From Chelonoidis abingdonii (Eukaryota > Chordata > Testudines > Testudinidae): a stretch of 64,000 nucleotides of DNA. Positions 33,251 through 45,789 of the stretch are shown piece after piece (the first letter of the stretch is position 1; every line of letters begins with the position of its first letter). Made by a program: the position numbers and the translations under genes. Location: NCBI RefSeq assembly GCF_003597395.2, contig NC_133773.1:142417818-142481817 (forward strand). The letters run 5' to 3'. A model generated the notes under the pieces. That model was not told the origin of the DNA. It made no database searches and worked only from the letters and a program-made list of their open reading frames with translations.

Positions 33251-34555
33251 CTACTAGTCCCAAATGCTGATGTCTTTCACAGTTTCAGTCCTTTACTGAG
33301 TGGCTAATTGGGTTAATAGGCTCAGAGAGGGTCCCACGGCACAGTAGAAATACTGAAATATATAACTCAGAAAGGGGATTGCACACTAAAAACTATAGTT
33401 TGCTGCACAAGAAAAGTTCCCGTTATTAGCCTGAGGCAGCAAAGTGCATCAGCTCAAAACGGCAGACTAGACCCTCTCTGTCGGAACTGTACAGCCTGCT
33501 TTCAGAAAGGTTTTGATCAGCCTTGATTTAAAGCAGACGGTCTTTTGCCCATTTGTTTCTTTGAGATTTCAATTCCCACCCATCCCTTCCTTTCTCCCTC
33601 CCATCAACCTTTTCCAAATAAGATGACAAAGCAAGAAGAGATTTGAGAAAACGACTTTCCTCATTGAGGCAATCTCTCTTCTCTCCAACTCACTTGCTCG
33701 CTCTTTCTCATCTGTTGTTTTCTTTCACCTGCACCAGCTCTTCCTCTGTCTGAGGGCAGGGTTCACAGGCCTGGCGTGCGTTTCCTGAGGAGCCAGTTTT
33801 CACATGCTGTTTTTCCTTTGGCCTTGCCCTTTGGCCTTCCCTTCACACCTCCACTCCACTCCCCCATCCCACCTTGACAGCCTGGCATCTGCAGAACACC
33901 TTTGCTGCAAAAACAACCAAGGCAAAAAAAAAAATCACAGTCATTCGCTTCCTGTAGAGCAGATTCCTCCAACGAGTACACCCTTTCGTTTCCCTCTAAC
34001 TGTGATGCTCTCGGAGGCTGCTGTCTGGGAGATCATTAGTACAGCGAGGTGCCGTGCATTCTGAAGGCATTAAGAAACACCCAGAGCCTTTGTGAGTACT
34101 GGAGCATGTAAAAAGCACCAGCAGAGAGCATGATTGTTCAAACTGAAAGGATCTTTTTTCAGTTCTCTAAGGAAATAAGATGAAATGAAATGTTGGCAAT
34201 AAGAATTAGAAAACATTTTCCATGTCAGTTCTGTGTGTTGCAAATACCCCACAACTGTTCCTCTCCCACCCTTGCGTCCACTCCTACCTTCTCCCCTCCT
34301 GTCACGTGGAACTGCCCTGTCTATCCCTACTCTCCCCATCTCCAACAGTGACTCCACTGTCATGCAGGCGGGGAAGAAGCCCTGAGCTGCTACTTTATTC
34401 TGAGCTAAGCAGCTGCTGAGCCAAGTGACTGCAGCTATTTGGTCCTTCCTGTTTCCAACCTGCCCTCTGCTCCAGTCTGTCCCAGAGATGGCTGCATTTT
34501 AATGTGGAAGCTATGTGCAGAGAGTTTGTAAAGGGAGATGGCATATCATCAGAAC
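33251..34555. other. Intronic stretch, no feature recognised
   Basis: Pyrimidine-rich patches (33560-33760, 34240-34340) produce overlapping ORFs. No repeat or exon was recognised. Confidence 0.35.
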
Positions 34556-34559
34556 AGTA

Positions 34560-34790
34560 GTCTTAGTGAAGGAACCACTGTGGTCATCTAGTTTGACCTC
34601 CTGTATAATACAGCCCCTAGGACTTCCCCAAAATAATACCTGTTTGACCTAGAATATATCCTTTTAGAAGAGCATCCAATCTTGTTTTAAAAATTGCCAG
34701 TGATGGAGAATCTATCACAGCCCTTAGTAAACCGTTCCAGTGCTTAACTCCCCTCACTGTATCATGCCTTCTAGTTATAAAAAGCCCAAG
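34560..34790 (-). mobile_element. CR1 LINE 3' fragment
   Basis: In antisense it shows gtggtcatctagtttgacct, then aattgccagtgatggagaat and gttccagtgcttaactccc, as in other CR1 3' UTRs of this window. Confidence 0.85.
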
Positions 34791-35983
34791 GCACCAATGA
34801 TCACAATTGTCTGACAGAATCCCTTGGCATTATTTGAAACTCTGTTTTTGGGAACATAGCTGGGGCAAGAGAGGGGAATACATTGGTGAGGTGTCGGATT
34901 GCCTCACTGCACCAGCCCACTCCTCCTCCTCCTCGCCTCAGTTGGACAACATCCACACATTCCAGGTGCTACCTATTGGCAATGATCTCCCAGAAGCAGC
35001 ATCTGCTTCCACAGCAGACTCCTGGGAGTTTTTCTTGTGGGCAGCCTGTGGAATCTCTTTAGGGCCTTGTTACTATTAAAGGAACGCGGGAAGCCCCATG
35101 CTTCCAGCATAAATCTGTGCAGTGTCCTTCTGAGTCATGCTTCAGCAGGAGAGAAACATGCATTGCCCCTTCAGTAATGGAAAGAAACTAAACTTTATAA
35201 AATGAAGAGGCCTTAATAGCTACAGAGATGTACATAGCTATCTATCTAATCCCTCCATCTATCTGTTTTATACTGCTGCCCATCTCCGTAGCATCTCTGA
35301 GCACCTTCCTTGTAAACTCCATAGTAATAGCAAAGTCCCTTGTGAAGTCACGGCCACTTCTCCCTTTGTGGGGTACGTGGTAGGTTGCCAATTTAAATTT
35401 AACCCAGACTGATAGCAGATGGAAGATATTTCCTGGTGGCAGCTTGGAGACTTGTGTAAAATGAGTTGCGTGGTCAGAATCCAGGTTCTAGTGAACAGGC
35501 ATCTGAGTCATAGTTGGCACCTGAATTGTCATCAGTTGGGGTTGACTTGGTTAATGGCTAACCTGCCTTGTTCTCAAGATCTCAGTGACCAGCTTGGGGG
35601 AAGCATACCTCCCTTCTGCGCTGGCTGTGCCTGTGCTGCAGAGAAAGAGATGGACATTCTGTCTTCAGAGGTTCCTGTTCCCAGCACAAGTCACTCTTCG
35701 AAAGTTATTGAAAATGAGGCAGCAGTTGAACAAGACGGTTTGAGTTAGAAATGCCTCTTTGCACCCAAGTGTAATTACGAGACACGCTGGCATTTCTCAT
35801 CCCTTGAATGTCACAAGTGAGCAATGTTCAGGTTTATTCAGCACCCAGATTTTTGTTCCCATGCCCCTGTCAAAACAACTTTGATGTGTGAGTAGGTTGA
35901 TCTGTGTTTTGAAGTCTGTTTACAATAGTGGCAATTTGTTACCTGACCCAGTCACCACATTTTTGCCCTTTCAATGTGGTGCC
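34791..35983. other. Intronic stretch, no feature recognised
   Basis: The plus-strand ORF at 35419-35748 (109 aa) has no recognisable domain and no splice context. No repeat family was identified. Confidence 0.35.
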
Positions 35984-36450
35984 TCTGAAGCTCGAAAGCT
36001 CGTCCTTTCCACCAACAGAAGCTGGCCCAATAAAAGATATTACCTCACCCACCATGTCTCTCTGCCTAATACAGGCATGTCACCGTTGCTTCCAAAGAAG
36101 CTATTAGGAGATGAGTCTTTCGCCCATTGAAATCAAGTCCAGGTGAAGTTAGTGAGAGAAAAGGGTGCTCAGCACCTCACAGGATCAGGCCCTAAACCTG
36201 TACCCTTGATCCCTAGAGCAGTAGTTTGAAGAATTGCCTTGAACTGAATAGTTTATTTGTGGTCATTTAAGGTGGGTGGGGAGAGAAAGAACCCCTTTGT
36301 ACTGCAGAAGGCTTCAATAGCAATGTCAGAAAGGGATCTGGTTTCATGTTTATATCTCTGTCCCTGGGATACAGGTTCAAGTATGTAAACTATCCATCCT
36401 GCAAGCACAAACTCCTGCAGGTGTGTGGGTGCTGGTGGGCATAAAAAACA
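35984..36450 (+). repeat. Interspersed repeat pieces (inverted partner of 37740-38012)
   Basis: 35984-36070 carries aagctcgaaagctcgtcctt, ggcccaataaaagatatt and acctcacccacc. 36325-36430 carries aaagggatctggtttcatgt, ctgtccctgggatacaggtt and actatccatcctgcaag. The second piece is the inverted copy of 37815-37925. Confidence 0.65.
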
Positions 36451-36787
36451 TTCCTGACACCATCTCTTTTAAGGAATCTTCACCTCCTGATACCTGTAAG
36501 CCATTAAGAGTCAAAAGAAAGAGCTGACATCCCACAACTCTAGGTAAACAGCTAAACATTAACCCTTAAAGAGGCTTGAAAGCCATACCTAAAAGGCACT
36601 TTATGGAAAGAAACCATTTTTCCAGCACCTGCTAATTGCCTTCTTTCTTCAGGATATTTCTCAACAGTCCCTTACGCAAAGAGATTGCTGCTGTACCTCT
36701 CCCCATAAGTGCAGTGGCCACACTCCAAGTGAGGTGTTAAGGATACATGGCTGCTTAGCAAACAGAACTGTTCCAGATTTTTTTTTT

Positions 36788-37275
36788 CATAGATTCATAA
36801 ACTCTAGGACTGGAAGGGACCTCGAGAGGTCATCGAGTCCAGTCCCCTGCCTTCATGGCAGGACCAAATACTGTCTAGACCATCCCAGATAGACATTTAT
36901 CTAATCTACTCTTACATATCTCCAGAGATGGAGATTCCACAACCTCCCTAGGCAATTTATTCCAGTGTTTAACTACCCTGACAGTTAGGAACCTTTTCCT
37001 AATATCCAACCTAAATCTCCTTTGCTACAGTTTAAACCCATTGCTTCTTGTTCTATCCTTAGAGGCTAAGGTGAACAAGTTTTCTCCCTCCTCCTGATGA
37101 CACCCTTTTAGATACCTGAAAACTGCTATCATGTCCCCGCTCAGTTTTCTCTTTTCCAAACTAAATAAACCCAATTATTTCAGCCTTCCTTCATAGGTCA
37201 TGTTCTCAAGACCTTTAATCATTCGTGTTGCTCTTCTCTGGATCCTCTCCAATTTCTCCACATCTTTCTTGAGAT
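36788..37275 (-). mobile_element. CR1 LINE 3' end
   Basis: It starts with catagattcataaactctag and ggactggaagggacctcgag, the CR1 3' end in antisense, and reads into the ORF2 C-terminal region (tgctcttctctggatcctct). It separates the two inverted repeat copies on either side. Confidence 0.92.
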
Positions 37276-37739
37276 TTGCTTGCCGTAAGAAGAATTAGTT
37301 AATGTGTAGAAGTTCCAACTAACAAATCAAATTTCCCAAAGGCCAGCGATTATAGTCACACCCTTTGGCCTTTCTATTGTTTGAGATTTGTGGTATATTT
37401 CTGATAGTCCCATTCATTGTCCCGTCCAAGAGAAGGAGACACATTGAAAGTATGAGATTCTCAAGCGGATTGTTTGGCTTCTCAGAAGCTACAGCAGCTT
37501 CCCTAAATCCTGTAACATCCATCACACTATCCTAGTATATCATATACCTGCAGAGATTGTATATTCACCCCCAGACAGCCAGGAGTGTTTTCTCCTGCTA
37601 TGTGACCTGTGCGAGGCATTCTCCTTAAAATGGACTTAATCTGATTTTATTGCTCATTTTCACCCAAAGAGAAAAATTTCCACCGTCAGAACTATGTGCT
37701 GCTGCTGATGAAGATTGAGAGAGAAAGGACTCTTATGCA

Positions 37740-38012
37740 GTGTTTTTGTAGCCATGTTGGTCCCAGGATATTAGAAAGACAAAGTGGGTGAGGTAATGCC
37801 TTTTATTCGGCCAGCTCACACACCTGCAGGAGTTCACACTTGCAGGATGGATAGTTTACATATTTGAACCTGTGTCCCAGGGACAGAGATAAAAACATGA
37901 AACCAGATCCCTTTCTGACATTGTTAGTGAATGAGAATAAAATCCTAATGAGAATACAAGATGTTTTATTCCAATAAAAGATATTACCTCACCCACCTTG
38001 TCTCTCTGGAGA
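37740..38012. mobile_element. Repeat with about 38-bp terminal inverted repeats
   Basis: The left arm 37774-37813 (gacaaagtgggtgaggtaat, then gccttttattcgg) pairs with the right arm 37971-38008 (ataaaagatattacctcacc, then caccttgtctctct). The interior is the inverted copy of 36325-36430. Confidence 0.65.
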
Positions 38013-38384
38013 AGGGAGTTGGTATTCACTCTTCCGTCTTTCAACACTTCAAGAGACAATGGCACTTGCTTGAAACACTGTGACTTCATTTGTCATCAAG
38101 GAAAGCTTCCATTATACTGCTCTAGGTTTGGCTAATATAAAAATACCAGTTTCATTTCTCTAACACTTGTTACTCCACAGCACACTCACTAATCACATCA
38201 TTGATATGCAGCTCCCTTTGGAGTGTAATGTAGCCTTGTTTAGCTATGCAGAGCAACACTACGAGAGATGAGGACAGGAAGTCAAGAAGCATACTGTGTC
38301 CACTTGAAACCACTGGGAATGTGGGAGTTAGGTAAGGAGAATTTGATCCTTACCAATGTCCTTGTTTCTTCAACAGGGATTCAT

Positions 38385-38512
38385 AGGGAGAAAGTGCCAC
38401 CTATTGAACCACGAGTGCCACTTTCTGTAGCATCCTGCGTGTTCCTTGGCGGTCTCCCATACAAGTGTTGGTCTAGGCTGACCCTGCTTAGCTTGTCTAA
38501 TCTTGGCGGTCA
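38385..38512 (-). mobile_element. 5S-rRNA-derived SINE
   Basis: On the minus strand the 5S rRNA internal promoter is readable: an A-box-like aagctaagcagggt (38481-38494) followed by a C-box-like tatgggagaccgcc (38448-38465), then an extended tail not found in 5S. It is diverged and has an unrelated 3' tail, so it is a SINE, not an rRNA gene. Confidence 0.82.
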
Positions 38513-39570
38513 TGTTGAAAAGCTTGTATGCTTTGGACCACGTTTTGACACTCTTGTGTCTGAAGTTAGTGATTTCAGTGGAAGTTGTGGGTGATCAGCG
38601 CCTCTGAAAATCAGGCCACTTTGATTTTTGGTACCTAAATGCAGATGTAGATGCCTACTCTGGGCATCCAGATGTGTTAGTATAGCCTTTATATCTGCCA
38701 AAAGAGGACAAAAGTCAAAGGTATCTGTATGGGCTGGGGCTTGTGTATCCCATTTCAGTAAACAAAGATGGGCTGCTTCGGAACCCAAGTTCTGCTGCTT
38801 TGGTTACAGACTGTCTGTGAACATCCCTAGATCATCTTCTAGGTAGGCTAGTCCTGATCTTTCCATATCTGCTTTAGCTGGCATGGACCCCACCGCACCA
38901 GAATCCAATCTACAGCATAAACTTCCTGATCTCCTGACTAGTGAGTAAGGAATCTCTCCCCCTGCTTGTTATGTTAAATGCCCCCACACAGCTAACTTCA
39001 GAAGGACTTCCTCTTGAGGGGGAGAGTTCTCAGCCCACTGCAACTGCTGACTTTAAGGTCATACATGGTTCTGGCTTGTGCCTGCCTCTGATCTTAAGAG
39101 ACATTTTATAGGACCAGGATTGTGGCAATCTCCAGTTGTTGGCTAGCAAACAGCTGTCTCGAAGTGCACTTACCTTCTGCTATACATGCCACACACATAA
39201 TCAAGACTTCCCTACAGAATGAACAAACTTCTTTTTTTGTTCCATGTGAAAGGGCATCAGAACCTGCCCTTGACCAGTCGTGGTTCTGCCCCTTCATCTG
39301 GTTCTCCATTGAGTGGGAGGAAATTCCCTGCCTTTGCCTTGAGGTCACCTGTTTTCTATCTGTGGTGATGAACTTTGTTATTTGATTCAGTCACAAGCAT
39401 GGGAATTGCCACTACATGAGTGCATGTGTTAACCTCTGAGCTTCTATCCTGCTCACGTCTAATGCGCTAATGGCTGCAGTATCTGCATGCCAAAAACAGT
39501 GCATCGTTGCTCTTCAAAAGGACCATCCTTTCCACTCAATCCTTAATTTCACGCCACTGTCTTAGGATCA
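38513..39570. other. Intronic stretch, short palindromic repeat then unassigned
   Basis: 38560-38680 contains gatcagcgcctctgaaaatc and neighbouring pieces of the palindromic family. The remainder has no recognised feature. Confidence 0.4.
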
Positions 39571-39874
39571 GAGTGTTGCCAACTCTCACGATTTCACTGC
39601 AAGCTTTGCAATATTTGATATTCTTCTTAAAACCCCAGCTCCTGAAAATAAGTGATTAGGTATGAATCTTGGCTTTCGTTAACAAAAAACAAACTTTTTA
39701 GTCCTTATGATTGTGGAGGAAAAACTTCAAAACATGTCCTGAATGGCCCCCAATTGTTCAGAAACCACTAGGCAAAAAAAAGATTATTTTTTTTAAATCT
39801 CATGGTTTTAAGCCAACCTCATGATGTTTTGGAGCCTGGCTAATGATGCTCAAATGCCTGGGGCTGTCAATACT
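39571..39874. mobile_element. MITE-like repeat, copy B (both ends present)
   Basis: It starts gagtgttgccaactctcac and ends ggggctgtcaatact, which form an imperfect inverted repeat. The interior matches 13425-13693. Flanking 8-mers taggatca-like and aaggctga-like agree only partly, so a target duplication is possible but unproven. Confidence 0.6.
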
Positions 39875-40074
39875 AAGGCTGACACTGCAAATTTGGAGAA
39901 GACTCTTCGCAGGGATTCTGAGAAAGTTTTGTGCAGCAAACTGAGCCTTGTGTCACATTCTAAAGATTGCGAGACTCAAGTGTGTTCAGATTTCTGGCTT
40001 TGTGGGTCTCATGGCAGAAGGCAGAGTCTGAGAGTTCCATCCTATCCTTCTCAGCTGTCATTGTGGGACACTCA

Positions 40075-40705
40075 TAGACTTAAAGGTCAGAAGTGACCAT
40101 CATGATCATCTAGTCTGACCTCCTGCACAACGCAGGCCACAGAATCTCACCCACCCACTCCTGTAACAAACCCCTAACCTGTATCTGAGTTACTGAAGTC
40201 CTCAACTTGTGGTTTAAAGACTCCAAAGTGCAGAGAATCCTCCAACAAGTGACCCGTGCCCCACGCTGCAGAGAAAGATGAAAATCTCCCAGGGCCTCTG
40301 CCAATCTGCGCTGGAGGAAAATTCCTTCCCGACCCCAAATATGGCGATCAGCTAAACCCTGAGCATGTGGGCAAGACTCACCAGCCAGACACCCAGAAAA
40401 GAATTATCTGTAGTAACTCAGATCCCACCCCATCTAACATCCCATTACAGGCCACTGGGCATATTTATAGCTAATAGTCAAAGATCAATTAATTGCCAAA
40501 ATTACGCTATCTCATCATACCATCCCCTCCATAAACTTATCAAGCTTAGTCTTGAAACCAGCTTTATGTCTTTTGCCTCCACTGCTCCCTTTGGAAGGCT
40601 GTTCCAGAACTTCAGTCCTTGGATGGTTAGAAACCTTCATCTAATTTCAAGTCTAAAGTTCCTGATGGCCAGTTGATATCCATTTGTCCTTGTGCTTCCT
40701 GATGG
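40075..40705 (-). mobile_element. CR1 LINE 3' end
   Basis: In antisense it begins tcatagacttaaaggtcaga, then gatcatctagtctgacctcc, and extends through gaaaattccttcccgacccc to gaaaccttcatctaatttca. This is a longer-UTR CR1 subfamily. It lies head-to-head with the CR1 at 40890. Confidence 0.9.
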
Positions 40706-40889
40706 CTGAGGGAGTCTGTTATGGAAATAACTGGGCCAAGCCTGTGGAGGGCTTAAAGATTAAACTCGGCGGTGGAAGGCCAAACAAAATACAGAATTGT
40801 TCTCTGCTCCAAATGGCCTCAGATATAGAGGGTAAACTATGTAATCTCCTTGGGTGGTAGCTGTCTGGTCGCTCCGTTTAAAAATATAT

Positions 40890-41490
40890 ATATTGGAATT
40901 GAAAAAGGTACAGAAAGAGGCAACAAAAATGGTTAGGGGTAAGGAATCACTTCCATATGTGGACAGATTAATAAGACTGGGACTTTTCAGCTTGGAAAAG
41001 AAATGACTAAGGGAGGATATGATTGAGGTCTATAAAATCATGACTGGTGTGGAGAATGTAAATAAGGAAGTGCTATTTATTCCTTCTCATAACACAAGAA
41101 CTAGGGCTTACCAAATAAAATTAATAGGCAGCAGGTTTAAAACAAACAAAAGGACGTATTTATTCATACAACGCACAGTCAACCTGTGGAACTCCCTGCC
41201 AGAGGATGTTGTGAAGGCCAAGACTATAACTGGGTCAAAAAGGAGATAGAGAGTTTCATGGAGGATAGGTCCATCAATGGCTACTAGCCAGGATGGGTCA
41301 GGATGGGTGTCCCAACCTCTGTTTGCTACAAGCTGGGAATGGGCGACAGGGGATGGATCACTTGGTGATTCCCTGTTCTGTTCATTCCCTCTGGGGCACC
41401 TGGCACTGGCGACTATCGGAAGACAGGAGACTGGACTAGGTCGACCTTTGGTCTGACCCAGTGTGGCTGTTCTTATGTTTCTTAGTGCAG
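40890..41490 (+). mobile_element. CR1 LINE 3' end with ORF2 C-terminus
   Basis: The sense text includes gcttggaaaagaaatgac, aggtttaaaacaaacaaaag, ggaactccctgccagagga and gtctgacccagtgtggctgt. The short frame at 41019-41249 encodes the tail of ORF2 ([14 protein letters not shown]). Confidence 0.93.
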
Positions 41491-44300
41491 AGGAAGGGGA
41501 CATAAAGTTTTCACTTCTTGCCAATAGGTGAACTGAGAGGAAGGGGCAATGTTATTACACTCTGCCCAGAGCAACAGAAAGGGTTAATCTGTCAGTGCTT
41601 CTCACTGGCTGCCTCCTGCATTTGCAACAGCTTCTAACTCAGAAGGCCCCAGCACAACTACCTGGTGGTCCTTCAAAACCCACCAAGCCTGTCCTGTGGC
41701 TCTCCTCACCTCCGCTTTCTCCACCCTTCCTTGTGCCTGAGCCCTCCTCTACCTGTCACATTTGAGTAGACTGCAGAGTGTGGGGTTTGTCTTGTGTGCG
41801 ATATGCAAAGTGCTGCGTGCTCTTAAGGGAGGGGCTCTGGAAGTAATCTCAGGGAAGACAATGCAATCATTGTATGAAAGGGTATGAAACAGGTGACTGT
41901 TACCAGAGATGGGCGTATCCCATGGAGGGCTGAGTCCGCCTCTGCTCCCCGCTGATCTCCTCTTGTGAATTCACTGCCCATGCTCATGAAGGACTAACAG
42001 CACTAGTGAGAGCTAGGCAAGGACTGCGCCGAAAGTGTCCCTTCCCATCCCTGTGCCAGAGCTGCTCATGCCCTGCCTGGAGCACTTCACACCATCCCAA
42101 CCCTGCAGTGGCGGATTAGCCACTGGGCCAACAGGGCCCATGCCCAGGGGCTCCGGCCCTGAAAAAGGGATGCGCCCCAACCCACTCTGCCCATCCAGCA
42201 CTCCTGCCAGCCAGCGAGGTCAGGACATAGGTTCTTGCCTTGTTTCACTCACCCAGCGCTCCTGCAGAGGAGCGGTGCAAGCCTCCATGCCCGAACTCAG
42301 CTCCTCAGGCGTGCCTGACAGGCAGAGTGTGGCAAGCCACCATGAACTGACCCCATTTCCCCGGCAGGAGCACCGGTGTGGGGGGTGGGGGAAGTGGCAA
42401 AGCAGACTGCAGGTGGAAGGGGTGGGGAGGGGCCCCCACTTGCTCTGGCCCAGGGCCACCCTGTACCTATGATGAATGTGACCAACTCTGCCCACTGGGT
42501 CCCCCTTTAACCACCACATCAAGAGTTTGCTCCTGGATCCCTTTACAGCTTCTGCTCTGCCTGCGGCTCAGACTTTGTCTCCTATTGTGTTTCCCCTGGC
42601 CTCTGCACACCACTTGTGAGGCCCCTCGCAATTCCCTGTTCCTTTCCTTCTCCTCCATTTGTTGTCACTTCCCCGCATGGCACAGGGCTTCCTTTCAATC
42701 TCAGATGTCCACGACCCCACCTGTCAAGCTTCCACTAGGGTCACAAGAAATAAACTTGTATTTAAAAAAAAAAAAAATCAAAATGGAAAAATAATCAGTG
42801 TTTTTTAAACAACTCCCACCTCTGGCTCTCTGGTACAACCTGACTTCTTGCTTTCTTTTAGGCTGTAAGCTCTCTGGGGCAGAGGCTGTATCTCTGCGTA
42901 CGGAGCACTTTGCCAGCTGTAGCCTAGCTAGCCAGGTTGCATGATGGGTTTATGATGCAGATTAAGGTCCCTCCCAGATGAAGATGAAAGCACACATGTG
43001 CCCTCCCTCCCCCCCACAGCCCTCAAGCTTTCTCTTTTAACACTTTGAACTGGGGGGGCAGTTTTCTACCCACTAATGCAAAAGGAAAAAAAAAGCACCT
43101 TGGCGATTCTTGACTTTCCCTTCATCACCAGACAGTACTGAAAGCTCTTAGGGAATGTCAATCCTCCATTTCAAATTCCATACTTTAAAGTGCCAAACAA
43201 AAGGCCATGATCAAAGCAGATGGAAAGAAATGAGTCATTAAAGCCCTCGATAGAGCAAGTAATCACTGGCTAAATGGCTTGGCACCCAGCAGCTGTGCAA
43301 GTGTCTTTGATCCCTGCATTTCTCGTGTATCCAGCCTCATTTCTCACAGTTTATGCTTTTGTTTGGTTACGTACATCGTTCCAAATCCATGCACCTTTGT
43401 TATTAACAATGCTGCGCACCACAGCCACTCAGAACTTCCTGGTGATAGCGGGGATAGAATCCAGATCCTCCTGCTCCAACAGCCTTTGAACTACTCTGTT
43501 TGGCATGAGCAGTATAGGGCTGATGATACACATTCAAGCAGTTTTGATTTCTTCCAGCAGAGGGCATTGGGGACCACACAAGCCTGTTCATTATCACCCT
43601 TGTCAGTGAGAGCATTTAAAGAATAATCCACCTGAGCTTTCTAAGCTGCATGGAGAAAATTCAGTATGAAAATATATTGAGGTCTTTTCCACTCTTTCAT
43701 GCTACAGACTGGGCATCGCTGATGGGGATTTGTGGAATGACCTAGTTTGCTGATCCATGTAAGGGAGGAGAGAGAGTTGACTTAGTTGTGAGAGAGAACA
43801 CCTCAGATAGGGAATGTGTCTATCCAGGAAGTGAAGAGACCCCATGGTACAGAAGTGACTTAGGGACCATATTTCTAGTTGGTGCCTAGAAAGAGGATTA
43901 GCAAGCTTAGCACATCCCCTTTGCTCTTCTTCCCCTGTTGGGGCTACAGATGATCCTGACATAAGTGCCATCCACAGGTGGCTCGCAGGAGTTGAGCACC
44001 CACTCCTGGATGGGATGCTGGTGTGCATCTGTATTCATGCAGGTGTTGCTGCGAGTGAATTTGGCCCTAGATATTTAGAGGAAAGCAGTTGTGAAAAGCC
44101 TGCCTCCTGTCAGAGCAGCAGAAAAATTAGTAAACGTGGTTTGAAATAGTCAAACAAACCCGCACTGGGGAGCCTGGAGTCACAGACATTTCCAAATCTT
44201 GAGAGTGACTGTGAAAATAACCTCTTAAGGTTCTGGGTCTGTTGTGTCTTACCACTGCATATAAAATACCTTTGTGTCTACCAGCCAGTGCTACAAACTT
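41491..44300. other. Intronic stretch, GC-rich patch and unassigned DNA
   Basis: 42105-42470 is GC-rich and starts with cagtggcggattagccactg, a possible hAT-type end with no matching partner found. 42858-42930 is a SINE 3' piece (taagctctctggggcagagg). A minus-strand MIR piece lies near 43450. No exon is supported. Confidence 0.4.
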
Positions 44301-45480
44301 ATCCTGGGATTTGAGTTAAGCCAGGCCCTTTCTAGCTCTCCCAGCATTGTCACTGTAACGCTTCCTGGAGATACACAGGGTTGAGAGGCACCTCACTACC
44401 ACCTGCCTTTAGTGCCAGGAAGCCTTTTTTGCCTGCTGTGGGTCTTCTTCCAACTCCACCTGCCACCAGGAACACAAGCACTTCTCTCAGGAACCTGCTC
44501 TCTTTCCACCAATTAGTGATAGGCTCACCCCACCTCCGAGCATCTCCCTGGAGGGTCCAGCCCCCTTCCACTGGACACTCATGACATTTCCAGATTCACT
44601 GCTCCCAAAGAAATAGTACACCTCAGCTTACCAGTCCCACCCGAGATCACACAGAACGTAGATGTGCTTATAGTGAAAACAAGCGAAACTTTAGTTAAGA
44701 GAGAATAGAGATTCGAGTGATAGCAAGTAGAAGTACTGGAAACAAAAGGTTACCTATAAAATAAAATCATCACTGGCATTCTACAGCCTAGACTTATTTA
44801 ACTAAATACATCCATGTCTTATAGAGCAATGCTCACCCCAAAGTCCTTCCAGCAGCTTTCATCCAGGCCTGGCTGGGATCCTTTTTTCATGAGACGAAAA
44901 ATGCTGCCAGCTTGTCCCTTAGGTAAAGAATCGAGTGTACCTCTATACACCCAGTTATACCCCATAAAGTTCGTTGTTTTTACTCAGAAACAGCATACCC
45001 CTCTGTTGGGTTTGTTTTTTCCTGTAGATTTTTTCTCGTACAGATTTTCCACACTCTTGTTGAGGATCTGGCTTAGTTTACAAATAACCACCCATGGTAG
45101 GACATACAATGCACAGTACACAGGTGAGCAGACAGAGAAAGAGAAGGGTCTGCTACCCCCTTGCCTGTCCAAGGCCTGTCACCGCCTCGGGACCTGCCTT
45201 TAACTTCAAGGCTTTAAGAACATAATTCCTAGGACAGATACTTAACTCCTTCAATATTATCCATATGGACATTTTTGAAATGATTATTGTGAGCAGTGAG
45301 CTACTCCCTCTTGGCAGAGACGTCACATGCCACCCTTTGGCAAAATAATATGTATAGAGGGAATCCTGTAAAACCCTCTGCAGCCCTCATGCCATCTGTC
45401 AGTTGACTCCAAAGGGTCCTTGGGCCACAGTCCCCAGCAATAAAGATTCTGTGGGCCACATTGTCACATCCGTGCAATCT
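44300..45480 (-). repeat. Putative long interspersed repeat, class uncertain
   Basis: I recognise wording typical of a common turtle repeat (cactgctcccaaagaaatag, gtaggacatacaatgcacag, ctgcagccctcatgccatct), but I cannot assign it to LTR, DNA or other class from sequence alone. No intact ORF is present. Boundaries are approximate. Confidence 0.35.
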
Positions 45481-45789
45481 CATTGTCTCCACATTTTGTC
45501 TGTTGACTTCAATAGGATTGCCTGGGTAAAATTTGGCACTGCAAATTGGAATTCAATTAGCAGTTCTATTGATGCATGACACAAAGTAGATTCAGGCTCC
45601 CGCTTCCTGTGTTGGCTTTGCAGGGGTCACAGTAGTAAAAAGTAGTAAAAGCTTATTCTGCCAGCAGATCTGACTCTGGACACACCCAGGCATCAGGTCT
45701 GTTTAGTGAAAGCTGCCATTTGTACAGTGTCATGTTCTGATGCAGCCGACGCTCATTGCAAGCTAGCACAATCAAACCACATGTGTTTT

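Noticed and set aside
35419..35748. 109-codon plus-strand ORF
   Set aside because: No known domain and no acceptor or donor context; its length is expected by chance in 64 kb.
38426..38512. Similarity to 5S rRNA on the minus strand
   Set aside because: The match is diverged and partial with an attached tail; it is a 5S-derived SINE, not an rRNA gene.
42105..42470. cagtggcggatt start suggesting another hAT MITE
   Set aside because: No matching inverted end or target duplication was found, so it is only mentioned as unassigned GC-rich DNA.
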